Shown: piece after piece, positions 1 through 7,955 of the stretch
Layout of the letters: each line of letters starts with the position of its first letter
How positions within the stretch are numbered: position 1 is the first letter of the stretch
Assembly: GCA_045540355.1 (NCBI GenBank)
Contig: JAZQHB010000046.1
Coordinates: forward strand, 1-39,428
Length of the DNA: 39,428 nucleotides
Origin: RGIG2945 sp045540355
GTDB taxonomy: Bacteria; Bacillota; Clostridia; Oscillospirales; Acutalibacteraceae
Direction: 5' to 3'
The notes under the pieces: generated by a model
Told to the model about the DNA's origin: nothing
The model's input: the letters and a program-made list of their open reading frames with translations, nothing else
Databases searched by the model: none
Made by a program: the position numbers and the translations under genes

Positions 1-6
1 ACATTG

Positions 7-15
7 TGATATAAT
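7..15 (+). promoter_or_regulatory. Extended -10 of the transposase promoter
   Basis: TGATATAAT is a perfect extended -10 element 24 bases before the orfA start codon. The -35 would fall at or before the window edge, probably in the unseen left inverted repeat, as is common in IS3 elements. Confidence 0.5.
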
Positions 16-38
16 GTTTAACAGGAGGGGTGATTTTT

Positions 39-386
39 ATGCCAAAGGGAATACCGAACAGAAGATACACAGGGGAATTCAAGCAAAAAGTAGTAGAAAT
101 AATGCAGAAGGAAAAGTTAAGTTACCGAGAAACAGCACGACAATTCGAGATAAGTGATAACAAGATGGTGGCAAAATGGGAACGCATCTATCTTGAAGAA
201 GGACCTGAAGGATTGTACATTGAACGAAGAGGAAGAAAGAGTACAGGTCATCCAAGAAAACTTCCAAAAGAAGTAGAGGAAGATTTATTGACAGAAGTTC
301 AACGATTAAGGGCGGAGAATGCGTACTTAAAAAAATTGAATGCCTTGGTTGCCGAGAGGGTACGGCAAGAGAAAAAGCAAAAATAA
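39..386 (+). CDS. IS3-family transposase OrfA
   Basis: A 115-residue helix-turn-helix DNA-binding subunit. RRYTGEFKQKVVEIM followed by SYRETARQFEI is the usual OrfA HTH. The second half, about residues 85-105 (LLTEVQRLRAENAYLKKL), is a leucine-zipper-like coil used for multimerisation. The ATG at 39 is preferred over the GTG at 30 because AGGAGG at 23-28 is 10 bases before it and would overlap the GTG. The protein recognises the IS ends and, through frameshifting near its 3' end, provides the N-terminus of the OrfAB transposase. Confidence 0.88.
   Translation: MPKGIPNRRYTGEFKQKVVEIMQKEKLSYRETARQFEISDNKMVAKWERIYLEEGPEGLYIERRGRKSTGHPRKLPKEVEEDLLTEVQRLRAENAYLKKLNALVAERVRQEKKQK
329..335 (+). other. 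Programmed -1 frameshift slippery site (A AAA AAA)
   Basis: In the orfA frame the bases read TTA AAA AAA TTG, giving the heptamer A_AAA_AAA. A -1 slip enters the orfB frame, which is open from here through REKAKIIWELRHGF into LLIEIAGIPRST without a stop. That stretch is typical of the start of IS3 OrfB domains and has no ATG of its own, so OrfB is most likely made as an OrfAB fusion. Slippage itself is inferred. Confidence 0.7.
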
Positions 387-418
387 TTTGGGAGCTGAGG
401 CATGGATTTAAAATATCA

Positions 419-1225
419 TTGTTGATAGAAATAGCCGGAATCCCTCGAAGCACATATTACTACTATGTGAAACACAGAAACGATGAAGATAAATATTTTG
501 AAATTAAAGAAGAAATATCAAGTATTTACACAGAGAACAAAGGTAGATACGGATACAGACGAATAACCAAAGAACTGCATAACAGAGGTTTTGCAATTAA
601 CCATAAGACTGTACAAAAGCTGATGAAGCAGCTTAATCTTGTATGCAGAGTAAGAATGAAGAAATACAAGTCATACAAGGGCGAAGTCGGCAAAATTGCA
701 CCTAACCTACTTGACCGAGATTTTGTTGCTTCAAAACCAAATGAAAAATGGGTTACTGATGTAACAGAGTTCAGTTTGTTTGACCAAAAACTTTATCTCT
801 CACCAATTCTTGATTTATATAGTGGAGATATTGTATCATACACAATTTATGAACATCCGTATTTAAGTATGGTTACAGAAATGCTTGATAAAGCATTTGA
901 GAAGATACAAGACGATACAAATCTGATTCTTCATTCAGACCAAGGCTGGCAGTATCAACACAAGCAATATCAAAAGATGTTAGTTGATAAAGGAATACAA
1001 CAAAGTATGAGCCGTAAGGGGAATTGTTTAGATAATGCAGTAATTGAAAATTTCTTTGGATTACAAAAAACAGAACTGTTATATCTGCAAGAATTTGATT
1101 CTATTGAACATTTCAAAACAGAATTAGAAGATTATCTTGATTATTACAATAATCGCAGAATCAAGCTAAAATTAAATGGCTTGACACCTGCTATGCACAG
1201 ATCTCAAGCCATCAAAGATGCTTAA
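419..1225 (+). CDS. IS3-family transposase OrfB (DDE integrase domain)
   Basis: The catalytic half of the transposase, with a retroviral-integrase (rve) core. An HTH_21-like segment (GRYGYRRITKELHNRG) comes first. The catalytic residues are Asp in WVTDVTEF, Asp in LHSDQGWQYQ and Glu in DNAVIENFFG; the last two are separated by 35 residues, giving a DD35E triad. Only a TTG without a clear ribosome site is available at 419. The frame is open upstream to the slippery site at 329-335, so the functional product is probably the fusion. The C-terminal YYNNRRIKLKLNGLTP is the usual family ending. Confidence 0.9.
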   Translation: MLIEIAGIPRSTYYYYVKHRNDEDKYFEIKEEISSIYTENKGRYGYRRITKELHNRGFAINHKTVQKLMKQLNLVCRVRMKKYKSYKGEVGKIAPNLLDRDFVASKPNEKWVTDVTEFSLFDQKLYLSPILDLYSGDIVSYTIYEHPYLSMVTEMLDKAFEKIQDDTNLILHSDQGWQYQHKQYQKMLVDKGIQQSMSRKGNCLDNAVIENFFGLQKTELLYLQEFDSIEHFKTELEDYLDYYNNRRIKLKLNGLTPAMHRSQAIKDA

Positions 1226-1257
1226 TATTCAATTTGCACAAGTTTTTCTAAAAACTT

Positions 1258-1282
1258 TGTCTAACTTTTTGGGGTCACTTCA
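1258..1282 (+). repeat. Right terminal inverted repeat of the IS3 element
   Basis: About 25 bases ending in CA, downstream of the orfB stop. The reverse complement begins TGAAGTGACCCC, resembling IS150-group ends. The partner repeat is outside the window, so the exact boundary and target duplication cannot be confirmed. Confidence 0.6.
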
Positions 1283-1302
1283 TAACCCTGAGAAGCTTTT
1301 GG

Positions 1303-2865
1303 TTATTTATTTTCCTTATCGTTCGACGAACCGTAGCTGTGATAGCCATAACCGTAACCATAGCCATAATAGCCACCGTAACCGTAATAACCTCCATAGC
1401 CGTATCGTTTCTTTCGTCCGTAGTAGCCGTGTCGTTTGGGTGCATTGACACAGTTATAAACGCAACCGATGATATCGACACCACTGTTTCCGACATCCTT
1501 GATAGCCACATCTATTTCAGGAATATGAGCCGCATTTTCTCTGATTACAAATACTGATGCATCTGCATACTTTGAAATAATTGCAGCATCAGCAACAAGT
1601 CCTGCAGGCGGAGTATCAATAATAACAAAATCGAACTCCTTCTTGGCTGATTCGATTATCATTTCCATTGATGCTGTTGAAAGCAATTCTGTAGGCTCAC
1701 GCAAGCTCTTCTGTCCTGCAAGTACGAAAAGCTTGTACTGCTCTAAATACTTCACACAGCTGTCCACACTGTTTTTACCGCTGATAACATCTGCAAGAGA
1801 AAACTTGTGTTCATCATCCTTCAACGAGAACATTTTTGAAACTGACGGTTTTCTCAAATCGGCATCTATCAACAATACCGATTTTCCGTTTTGTGCAAGT
1901 GCGATTGCGATATTGGTAGCAACCGTTGTCTTACCTTCGTTCTCTCTTGTACTTGTAACAACAAATACCTTGTAGCCTTTTCTTGCCGCCATAACTTCAA
2001 GCTTTGTTCTGATAGCTTTATAGGTTTCAACAAATCCAAAGGATGCTCCTTTTTCAGTGATAAGAAGCTTTTTCTTAGGCTCACCGTCTTTATCTTTTCC
2101 TTTATCAATTTGTGTAACGGCACCCATGATGTTGATATCAATTCGTTCAGAAATATCAATAATACTCTTAACCGTGTCTTCCGTTACATCGACTACCAAC
2201 AGCCATACAATAACTACTACTGCACCTAAAATTGCACCGATAGCTGCTATGAGTATTGCTGATGTGCCTGCATCAGGCTTGTTCGGTATGCTGGGAGCAT
2301 CACAGATTTTAAGGCTTGTATCCGGGTACTTTTCATCAGCAATAGGTTTATAATTCTTAACGATTGATTCTGCAATCGCAATTGAAAGCTCCTTATGCTC
2401 GGTTTTTACTGACATCTCAATGATATTGGTATCTGTAAGATTCTGAACATTGATACATCTTTCAAGTTGCTCAAGTGTCAAATTATAAATTTCAGCTTTT
2501 TCCGCACTGTCAGGATTTTTTTCAAGACTCACTTTAATTTTGTCCAAGTCTGCTTTAACCTTTGTCAACAATGTTCTTCCTGAAAGGATATACTTGAATG
2601 TATTTGCCATTGTTATTGACGCAGAAACATCGCTGTTGGAAAGATACTCCTCATTATAAACTGACTTGTTGTTTGTGATAAATGAGAATGATGAAGTATA
2701 TGTGTCGTCGACCAATACTTTTTCACCAACAACAAAAACAGACGCCGCTATAACCATGGCTAACAAAATTGCCCACCATTTTTTAATTGCAACTCTGAAA
2801 ATGTGTCCGAAATTGATTTCCACACCTCTCGGATTTATTCTTGTATTCTCTTCATAGTTATTCAA
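1303..2865 (-). CDS. Wzc-like chain-length determinant / BY tyrosine kinase (CpsC-CpsD fusion)
   Basis: Controls polymerisation and export of cell-surface polysaccharide in the cytoplasmic membrane. Residues 1-225 form a Wzz domain with membrane spans near 30-47 and 200-226 flanking an extracytoplasmic loop. Residues about 270-475 are the bacterial tyrosine kinase: Walker A (RENEGKTT, 308-314), Walker A' (LLIDADLRKP, 331-340) and Walker B (FVIIDTPP, 413-420). The last 40 residues hold 14 tyrosines in Gly-Tyr repeats, the expected autophosphorylation cluster. Translation seems to begin at a TTG: AAAGGA lies about 10 bases upstream and no nearby ATG fits. Many Firmicutes split this protein into two genes; here it is fused. 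Last gene before the IS element. Confidence 0.88.
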   Translation of the reverse strand: MNNYEENTRINPRGVEINFGHIFRVAIKKWWAILLAMVIAASVFVVGEKVLVDDTYTSSFSFITNNKSVYNEEYLSNSDVSASITMANTFKYILSGRTLLTKVKADLDKIKVSLEKNPDSAEKAEIYNLTLEQLERCINVQNLTDTNIIEMSVKTEHKELSIAIAESIVKNYKPIADEKYPDTSLKICDAPSIPNKPDAGTSAILIAAIGAILGAVVVIVWLLVVDVTEDTVKSIIDISERIDINIMGAVTQIDKGKDKDGEPKKKLLITEKGASFGFVETYKAIRTKLEVMAARKGYKVFVVTSTRENEGKTTVATNIAIALAQNGKSVLLIDADLRKPSVSKMFSLKDDEHKFSLADVISGKNSVDSCVKYLEQYKLFVLAGQKSLREPTELLSTASMEMIIESAKKEFDFVIIDTPPAGLVADAAIISKYADASVFVIRENAAHIPEIDVAIKDVGNSGVDIIGCVYNCVNAPKRHGYYGRKKRYGYGGYYGYGGYYGYGYGYGYHSYGSSNDKENK

Positions 2866-2923
2866 AAAACCACATCCTTTCGACTGTGCCGAAGAAAATT
2901 ATATCAAATATTTTTTAAAATTT

Positions 2924-4198
2924 CTACTGTTTTCGACCAATAAGTTTATTTATTTTCATCTTTAGACTGTTGATTTCTTGTTTTTCAAATACAATCAAAC
3001 TCTTTACCGGAATTTTGTAAGATTTAATAAAGATTGCAAGAAAAACACCGCTTGCAATTATCTCTGCAATTACAGATGCAGCTGCACTGCCGCAAACACC
3101 CCATAACGGTATAAGGACGGGATTCAGTGCCGCATTCAAAGCAAAGCTTAAAAGTAAGGTCAGGAAGTACGAAATTCTCTTGTTATCGGACAGGAATAAT
3201 GTTCCGATAAGCTTGAAAAATACCAGACTGAATCGACCGGGCAAAAGCACCCATATAATCGGTGTTGCACCTGAGAATTCTTCACCGTAGAGTATCGTAA
3301 GTGCAGGATTGGCGAGTATCGCTACCGCTATTCCCACAACCAAAGTGACTAAAGTAATCGTTTTTATTGAAAATACAATTTCCTTAACCGGATTTGTTTT
3401 TGCCGCATGATTGTAAAGGACATCATTAAACACTCCCGGTATAAATGCCATGTACTCTATAATCGACAACGCAGTTGAAAATAAACCTATCTGCAAATCG
3501 CTTATATTGAATGCTGATAAAAATATAATGTCCAATTTGAAATTGATTACAATCAACAAGCCTGACAGCATCGGGAAAAATCCGTATCTGATTATCTCTC
3601 CGATAAGCTTGAAATCAAAGCTTCTGAAGGCAGTCTTTAACGGTAATTTTCTTGAGAAAAGAAGTACCATCATTATATTTTTAGTCATGAAAATTATTAT
3701 CGCAAGAACCAGACTCTTTTTATCTGTCGGATATATAAAGAGTGTGAATGTAAGAGCAAAATTTACGATAAGACTGACTATTGTAGAAAGGCTTCTGTAA
3801 ACAACATCTACCGCAAGACAGAGGTTATTTACCTGATTTAAAAGTGTTGCAATCGGTACTGTCAATATCGCAAGAATTATCACGGTATCTTTCGCAAAAA
3901 AACACGCTATCACAGCAATAACCATATATATTATGAACTGCAATAATGACAAATCCGTAAATCGTTGAAGCATTTCTTCGCCGTATTTTTTTCTGAAATA
4001 CGGGTACGCCTGATATATTCCGAAATCAAGTATCAACGGTAAGGTTGTGACATACACCATTATCTGTGCATATTCACCCTTAAGCTCGGGACCCAAATAA
4101 CGATTAAGACAAACTGCCGTTACCATTCCGAAGAATATGCTTGAGCCTTTATTTAAGAATGATAGGATATACTCGCTTTTAAATAATTTTCGAAGCAT
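2924..4198 (-). CDS. Polysaccharide flippase (Wzx / oligosaccharide exporter family)
   Basis: A 424-residue polytopic membrane protein with roughly 12-14 hydrophobic spans and few charges, of the MVF/Wzx type that flips undecaprenyl-linked repeat units across the membrane. It opens LRKLFKSEYILSFLNKGSSIFFG, a common start for this family, and has a basic cytoplasmic tail (KMKINKLIGRKQ). GAGGAGG lies six bases before the ATG. It overlaps the upstream polymerase/ligase gene by 20 bases, which indicates co-transcription, and is followed by the chain-length kinase. The polysaccharide carried cannot be deduced. Confidence 0.82.
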   Translation of the reverse strand: MLRKLFKSEYILSFLNKGSSIFFGMVTAVCLNRYLGPELKGEYAQIMVYVTTLPLILDFGIYQAYPYFRKKYGEEMLQRFTDLSLLQFIIYMVIAVIACFFAKDTVIILAILTVPIATLLNQVNNLCLAVDVVYRSLSTIVSLIVNFALTFTLFIYPTDKKSLVLAIIIFMTKNIMMVLLFSRKLPLKTAFRSFDFKLIGEIIRYGFFPMLSGLLIVINFKLDIIFLSAFNISDLQIGLFSTALSIIEYMAFIPGVFNDVLYNHAAKTNPVKEIVFSIKTITLVTLVVGIAVAILANPALTILYGEEFSGATPIIWVLLPGRFSLVFFKLIGTLFLSDNKRISYFLTLLLSFALNAALNPVLIPLWGVCGSAAASVIAEIIASGVFLAIFIKSYKIPVKSLIVFEKQEINSLKMKINKLIGRKQ

Positions 4199-5459
4199 TA
4201 TATCCTCCTCTCAAGGCATATCTCTTCTCATCTTCCGTTTTTATCATAGAGAAAATCGCAAATGACATCGCTATCGTTGCACCGATAAATCTGTCATAGT
4301 ATGACACTATGCCGTACTCGAATATAGTAAAAATCAGCATATAAGTAAAGCCTAAAATAGCTATTTTTTTCTTTCTGAAAACCATGATTCCGAGGTTGAT
4401 GATAAGATAAGCATGAAACCAATAATACAGGATAAATCCGACTATTCCTAAGCCTGAGAGCAACTCAATAAAATTGTTGTGAGCATACCCGCCGCGAAGA
4501 CCGGTTTCTTTAAAAAGAAATCCGAAGTTGTTGATTCCGTTTCCTATCAATGGGCTGTCCATGAAATATTCCCAACCCTTTTTGATATACATTTCTCTCT
4601 GCCAAAGACTTGCATCGGATTCTACATCAAATATAAAATGTTCTATCATATCTTCCATTCTGTAACCGATAACATCATACAGTACAGGAATTTCAAATGC
4701 CGCAATAAAAACAATAACAATCAGCACTAAGATAATACATAAGTTGCGGAAATATTTTTTGTTTCCGAAATTCAGAACTATTATCATTACATAAGCCAGA
4801 CCCAACATCAGAAACGCTTTTCTTGAGCCTGAGAAAAATGCCATAATCGTAAAGAAAATCGTAGGAACATAGTAAATTCTTTTGTGTTCAATGTATGCGA
4901 GGTAGAATGTTATCATAACACAAATCGTCATCATCTGACTTGCCGTATTTATGTTAAGTCCCTCAATAATATCGTTGTTATTAAAGCCCTGTGACCACAT
5001 ATCAATAGGAGTTCTTGCCAATAAAACACAGCTTAATATAATAACCACAAGACAAACTATGTTGAAGAATTTGTAAAGTCTTTCTTTTGATGATATATAG
5101 GTTGTGACGCCGAGTATTACACCAAAAACTTCTATAAGCATCTTAAAGCGGAATGTAACTGATTGCGGGTCAGCAGCCCATGTGTAAGACGATATTGCTA
5201 AAATAGTGAACATTCCGTACCATATCACAGAAATCGGAATTGTATATCTTTTTTCATAAACTATCTGCCTTGTGATGTCAATTACCGTTGTGAACATAAA
5301 TGCGGCAAAGGCGAGGTAATGCAATATCGTATTGACTGTTGAGCCGGTATTAAAAAAACAGACAGAGAAAAACATAGCCAAAAGGGTTAAATCGTGTATA
5401 TACCCAAATAGCTCTTGTTTCCCGCCTATTCTTATTATTCCTCGACTTAAATCTATCAT
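4179..5459 (-). CDS. O-antigen ligase / Wzy polymerase-like membrane protein
   Basis: About 426 residues with 10-12 membrane spans and a large extracytoplasmic loop near residues 280-330 containing WQREMYIKKGWEYF and GNGINNFGFLF...GYAHNNFIELLSGLGIVGF. The H-N-x-(F/Y) element followed by LxxxGxxG is characteristic of the O-antigen ligase (Wzy_C) superfamily, which polymerises or attaches polysaccharide repeats. The ATG at 5459 is preferred because AGGTGA lies just upstream; an in-frame TTG at 5474 overlaps the previous gene's stop and lacks a ribosome site. Whether it is polymerase or ligase is not decidable here; in a Gram-positive cluster polymerase is more likely. Confidence 0.8.
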   Translation of the reverse strand: MIDLSRGIIRIGGKQELFGYIHDLTLLAMFFSVCFFNTGSTVNTILHYLAFAAFMFTTVIDITRQIVYEKRYTIPISVIWYGMFTILAISSYTWAADPQSVTFRFKMLIEVFGVILGVTTYISSKERLYKFFNIVCLVVIILSCVLLARTPIDMWSQGFNNNDIIEGLNINTASQMMTICVMITFYLAYIEHKRIYYVPTIFFTIMAFFSGSRKAFLMLGLAYVMIIVLNFGNKKYFRNLCIILVLIVIVFIAAFEIPVLYDVIGYRMEDMIEHFIFDVESDASLWQREMYIKKGWEYFMDSPLIGNGINNFGFLFKETGLRGGYAHNNFIELLSGLGIVGFILYYWFHAYLIINLGIMVFRKKKIAILGFTYMLIFTIFEYGIVSYYDRFIGATIAMSFAIFSMIKTEDEKRYALRGGYNASKII

Positions 5460-5470
5460 GAAGTCACCTA

Positions 5471-6391
5471 TCAATATTTGCCTGACATTTCTCTCGCTAT
5501 TTTTTTATTATTCAATGTATCCAACGCCATTCTGACTGCGTTTAACGGATATCTGAACGCTATAATCATTCCATACTTGAATAAACCTTTAATATTTTTG
5601 CTTCTTAAAGATGTATGTGCCAATACTGCATAATGGCGGAAATACAAAAATCTTTTTTCTTTTTTATTCAAGAGATGAAGCTTCGTTTTCTTGAGATTAA
5701 AAATCATCTGTTGACCCTTCATCTTGTTTTCACCGTTGGAAATTCTGCCGTCATTATGGGCATAGACTACCGTATCGCAACCGTCAAAGTATTTGATGTT
5801 AACATTTGCTTCCATCATCTTCCAGGTAAAAACATATTCCTGACCCATAGGCACATCTTCAAATGCACCCACTCTTTCAACAACTTCACGAAGTATCATA
5901 ATTGACGGGGTCGGACTTGAGTGTAATACGAAGCCCTTGAATAATTCTTCGCCCGATAAGCCTTCTGCCCAGTTGTTGCGACGATATTCGACGAGCTTGT
6001 CCTCATCGTTATGTATATATATATTACCGAAACACATTTCGATGTTATTTTCTTCCATAAATCTGACCTGATTCTCAACCTTTTCAGGCAAGTATCTGTC
6101 ATCGTCATCAAGGAAAGTTATATAGTGACCCGTTGCCTTTTTTATTCCTTCATTTCTCGCAGGACCACCACCCAAGGAACGGTCATTGAGTATATATACA
6201 ACTCTTTCGTCCTTGAGAATTTTTTCCATTATTGCTGATGTTTCTTTGCGTGCAGCAGAATCGGGGTTGTTGTCATCAATAACAATAACCTCGATGTTTT
6301 CATAAGTCTGATTTAAAACTGATTCAATAGCGGTTTCTAATCTTTTAGGACGCGCGTGAGTAGGTAAAATTACGCTTACCTTCTTTGTCAT
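5471..6391 (-). CDS. Family 2 glycosyltransferase (GT-A fold)
   Basis: A cytoplasmic sugar transferase of 306 residues that adds one sugar to the polysaccharide precursor. It opens VSVILPTHARPKRLETAIES, the GT2 nucleotide-sugar binding strand-helix. VIVIDDNN follows, and FLDDDDRY at about 93-100 supplies the DXD metal site. GGGPARNEGIKKA is the usual segment between them. The C-terminal third is basic and probably membrane-associated. An AAGGCGG site precedes the ATG. It sits 14 bases after the YitT gene and ends at the start of the polymerase gene, so the cluster reads as one transcript. Donor and acceptor are unknown. Confidence 0.87.
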   Translation of the reverse strand: MTKKVSVILPTHARPKRLETAIESVLNQTYENIEVIVIDDNNPDSAARKETSAIMEKILKDERVVYILNDRSLGGGPARNEGIKKATGHYITFLDDDDRYLPEKVENQVRFMEENNIEMCFGNIYIHNDEDKLVEYRRNNWAEGLSGEELFKGFVLHSSPTPSIMILREVVERVGAFEDVPMGQEYVFTWKMMEANVNIKYFDGCDTVVYAHNDGRISNGENKMKGQQMIFNLKKTKLHLLNKKEKRFLYFRHYAVLAHTSLRSKNIKGLFKYGMIIAFRYPLNAVRMALDTLNNKKIAREMSGKY

Positions 6392-6405
6392 GATGCACCG
6401 CCTTT

Positions 6406-7263
6406 CTATATTTTTCGTTGTCCGAAGCCTTCGCCTAAGATTTCTCCTGCTTCGGATATTATTGTAAATGCGTTTTCGTCTGCTTCTCTTATTATTGAGT
6501 TAAGCTTTGATACCTCGGAGCTTCTTACGGCACATATCACCATGTTTTTCTGCTCGTTGGTATATCCGCCTTTCACTTCTAAAACCGTAACACCTCTTTG
6601 GAGCTTTTCTGTTACGGCTTGTGTGATTTCATCGGATTTCTTCGTTACCGTCAGCAAAACTTTTCCGTTTCCTGACCCGTAAATAATAATATCAATTACG
6701 CGAGTTGATGTGTAAATTGCAATTAAGGCATAAAGTGCACTTTCAAGACTTCTGAAAACGAAACCCGAAAGAGCAATCACCACAAGGTCAACCGCTAAGA
6801 TTACTCTGCCGATTGATAAATGGGGCCACTTAAGCCTTAAAAGCTTTGCTAAAATATCTGTTCCACCTGAGGTTGCACCTCTTAAAAAAATGAGTGCAAG
6901 ACCGCCGCCTATCATGACGCCGCAGAACAAAGATGCTAAAAATCTGTCACCCGTATAAATCGGCAAAAAGCTTTTCGAAATATCTATCACAACTGATATC
7001 AAGCCTGTCACAAAAACCGTTTTTATTATAAAGGCTTTTCCGAACTTTTTTGCTGATATTACAAACAACGGAATATTGAGAATGAATATCGCTGTGCCGA
7101 CGGGAAAATCCCAAAGATAATTGAGGATTATAGCAATTCCCGTAAATCCGCCTTGACCGATATTGTTGGGACTTGCAAACACATTGACACCGACGGCATA
7201 CATAGCCGTACCGAGCAACCATAGCATTAAATCTGTTACATTAGCGGATATCTTCTTCCTCAT
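6406..7263 (-). CDS. YitT family membrane protein (DUF161 + DUF2179)
   Basis: An integral membrane protein of about 285 residues. Five or six N-terminal spans include NIGQGGFTGIAIILNYLW and RGATSGGTDILAKLLR, both typical YitT signatures. A soluble C-terminal domain of about 80 residues (KGGYTNEQKNMVICAVRSSEV...) is the DUF2179 ferredoxin-like domain. Transport substrate and role are not established for the family. The ATG at 7263 lies four bases after an AGGTG; an in-frame GTG at 7278 is the alternative. Either start overlaps the end of mrnC, so translation is probably coupled. Neighbouring exopolysaccharide genes follow at 14 bases. Confidence 0.85.
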   Translation of the reverse strand: MRKKISANVTDLMLWLLGTAMYAVGVNVFASPNNIGQGGFTGIAIILNYLWDFPVGTAIFILNIPLFVISAKKFGKAFIIKTVFVTGLISVVIDISKSFLPIYTGDRFLASLFCGVMIGGGLALIFLRGATSGGTDILAKLLRLKWPHLSIGRVILAVDLVVIALSGFVFRSLESALYALIAIYTSTRVIDIIIYGSGNGKVLLTVTKKSDEITQAVTEKLQRGVTVLEVKGGYTNEQKNMVICAVRSSEVSKLNSIIREADENAFTIISEAGEILGEGFGQRKI

Positions 7264-7663
7264 CAGGCACCTCGTCACTGTTTATTATGTAAAACAGTTC
7301 TCTGAGCCTGTCAATTGAGCCTTTCAGATATAAGTAGCCGAAAAGACATTCCATTGCAGTTGCTATATGATAATCCATATTGGTTGCATTTTTAGGAATA
7401 TGTCTTGTATGTGCATTTTTACCGCGTCGGAAAATATCATTTTCTTCGTCGGTAAGATGAGATGCAATCTTTTTGTAAGCTTCCGCCTGTGCCTGAGCTT
7501 TGACCATTTTTACCGCTTCAGAATGAAGCTTGTTTGCCTGACGGTTAGCCTGACACAAAAGATGCTCTCTGACAAATAAGTCATATACGCTGTCACCGAC
7601 AAACGCAAGTGCCAACGGACTCATAAGCTTGGGTTCGCATTTTTCTTCTAAAAATCTGTTCAT
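7241..7663 (-). CDS. mrnC: Mini-ribonuclease III
   Basis: A 140-residue RNase III-type domain without a double-stranded RNA binding domain, the architecture of Mini-III, which matures 23S rRNA ends in Firmicutes. LALAFVGDSVYDLFVREHL carries the signature Asp, and ATAMECLFGYLYLKG carries the catalytic Glu. RRGKNAH and TNMDYHIATA are also typical. The ATG at 7663 matches the family length and has a weak AGG seven bases upstream; the frame runs further upstream into repeat DNA that is unlikely to be translated. It is first in a probable run with YitT and the exopolysaccharide genes. Confidence 0.9.
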   Translation of the reverse strand: MNRFLEEKCEPKLMSPLALAFVGDSVYDLFVREHLLCQANRQANKLHSEAVKMVKAQAQAEAYKKIASHLTDEENDIFRRGKNAHTRHIPKNATNMDYHIATAMECLFGYLYLKGSIDRLRELFYIINSDEVPDEEEDIR

Positions 7664-7699
7664 AAAAAACCTGTTTTGTTTGATTTTATTAAAATAGGT

Positions 7700-7714
7700 G
7701 TGGACGAAGTCCAC
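7700..7714. repeat. Short perfect inverted repeat upstream of mrnC
   Basis: GTGGAC, GAA, GTCCAC: a six-base-pair stem with a three-base loop in the mrnC leader. There is no good T-run on the minus strand, so it is not a convincing terminator. Confidence 0.5.
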
Positions 7715-7745
7715 CATTCATTCTGCACTTTGCATTTTGCGTTTA

Positions 7746-7910
7746 GTTGTAGTGCGGTTTTGAAGCGAGGGTGCTTTGAATGGTTGGAAAGTTTGAGGAA
7801 AAATCGTTCACAGTGCATTTTGAATGAGGGTGCTGTGGACAATGTTCCAAAAATTGAGATAAAATTGGTTGTAGTGCGGTTTTGAAGCGAGGCGGCCGTA
7901 TGAGATACTG
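7746..7910. repeat. Degenerate 61-bp tandem repeat in the mrnC-obg gap
   Basis: The 25-base segment starting GTTGTAGTGCGG at 7746 recurs exactly at 7868. A weaker middle copy starts at about 7812, where AGTGCATTTTGAA aligns with AGTGCGGTTTTGAA. The AGTGC anchors fall at 7751, 7812 and 7873, an exact 61-base period. No coding potential is seen in the 290-base gap 7664-7953 apart from these repeats, the hairpin at 7700 and the obg terminator. Confidence 0.65.
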
Positions 7911-7918
7911 CCCCTCGC

Positions 7919-7955
7919 AAAAAATTGTGCTACAGCCGATTTTAGCCAATTTTTT
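7919..7955 (-). terminator. Probable intrinsic terminator of obg
   Basis: Read on the minus strand, AAAAAATTG then GCTA pair with TAGC, a one-base bulge and CAATTTTTT around a ten-base loop, ending in six Ts. The 5' arm overlaps the obg stop codon. The stem is A/T-rich, so strength is uncertain. Confidence 0.55.

Larger units (their letters stand above)
1..1282 (+). mobile_element. IS3-family insertion sequence (IS150-like group), left end outside window
   Basis: Two overlapping-frame transposase genes, a -1 frameshift site and a terminal repeat identify an IS3-family element. The right end reads TGTCTAACTTTTTGGGGTCA and ends in CA near base 1282, like ends of the IS150 group. The left inverted repeat is not visible, so the copy starts before base 1. 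Both reading frames and the catalytic residues are intact, so the element may be active. It lies immediately downstream of the exopolysaccharide kinase gene on the opposite strand. Confidence 0.9.

Noticed and set aside
1..1282. Prophage or larger integrative element
   Set aside because: Only a transposase pair and one terminal repeat are seen; no phage, conjugation or integrase genes are nearby.
1218..1448. Plus-strand protein spanning the IS end and kinase tail
   Set aside because: It runs antisense over the Gly-Tyr coding repeats; no ribosome site and no recognisable features.
7664..7717. N-terminal extension of Mini-RNase III
   Set aside because: The extra 18 residues come from repeat-containing leader DNA and are absent from the family; the ATG at 7663 gives the normal length.
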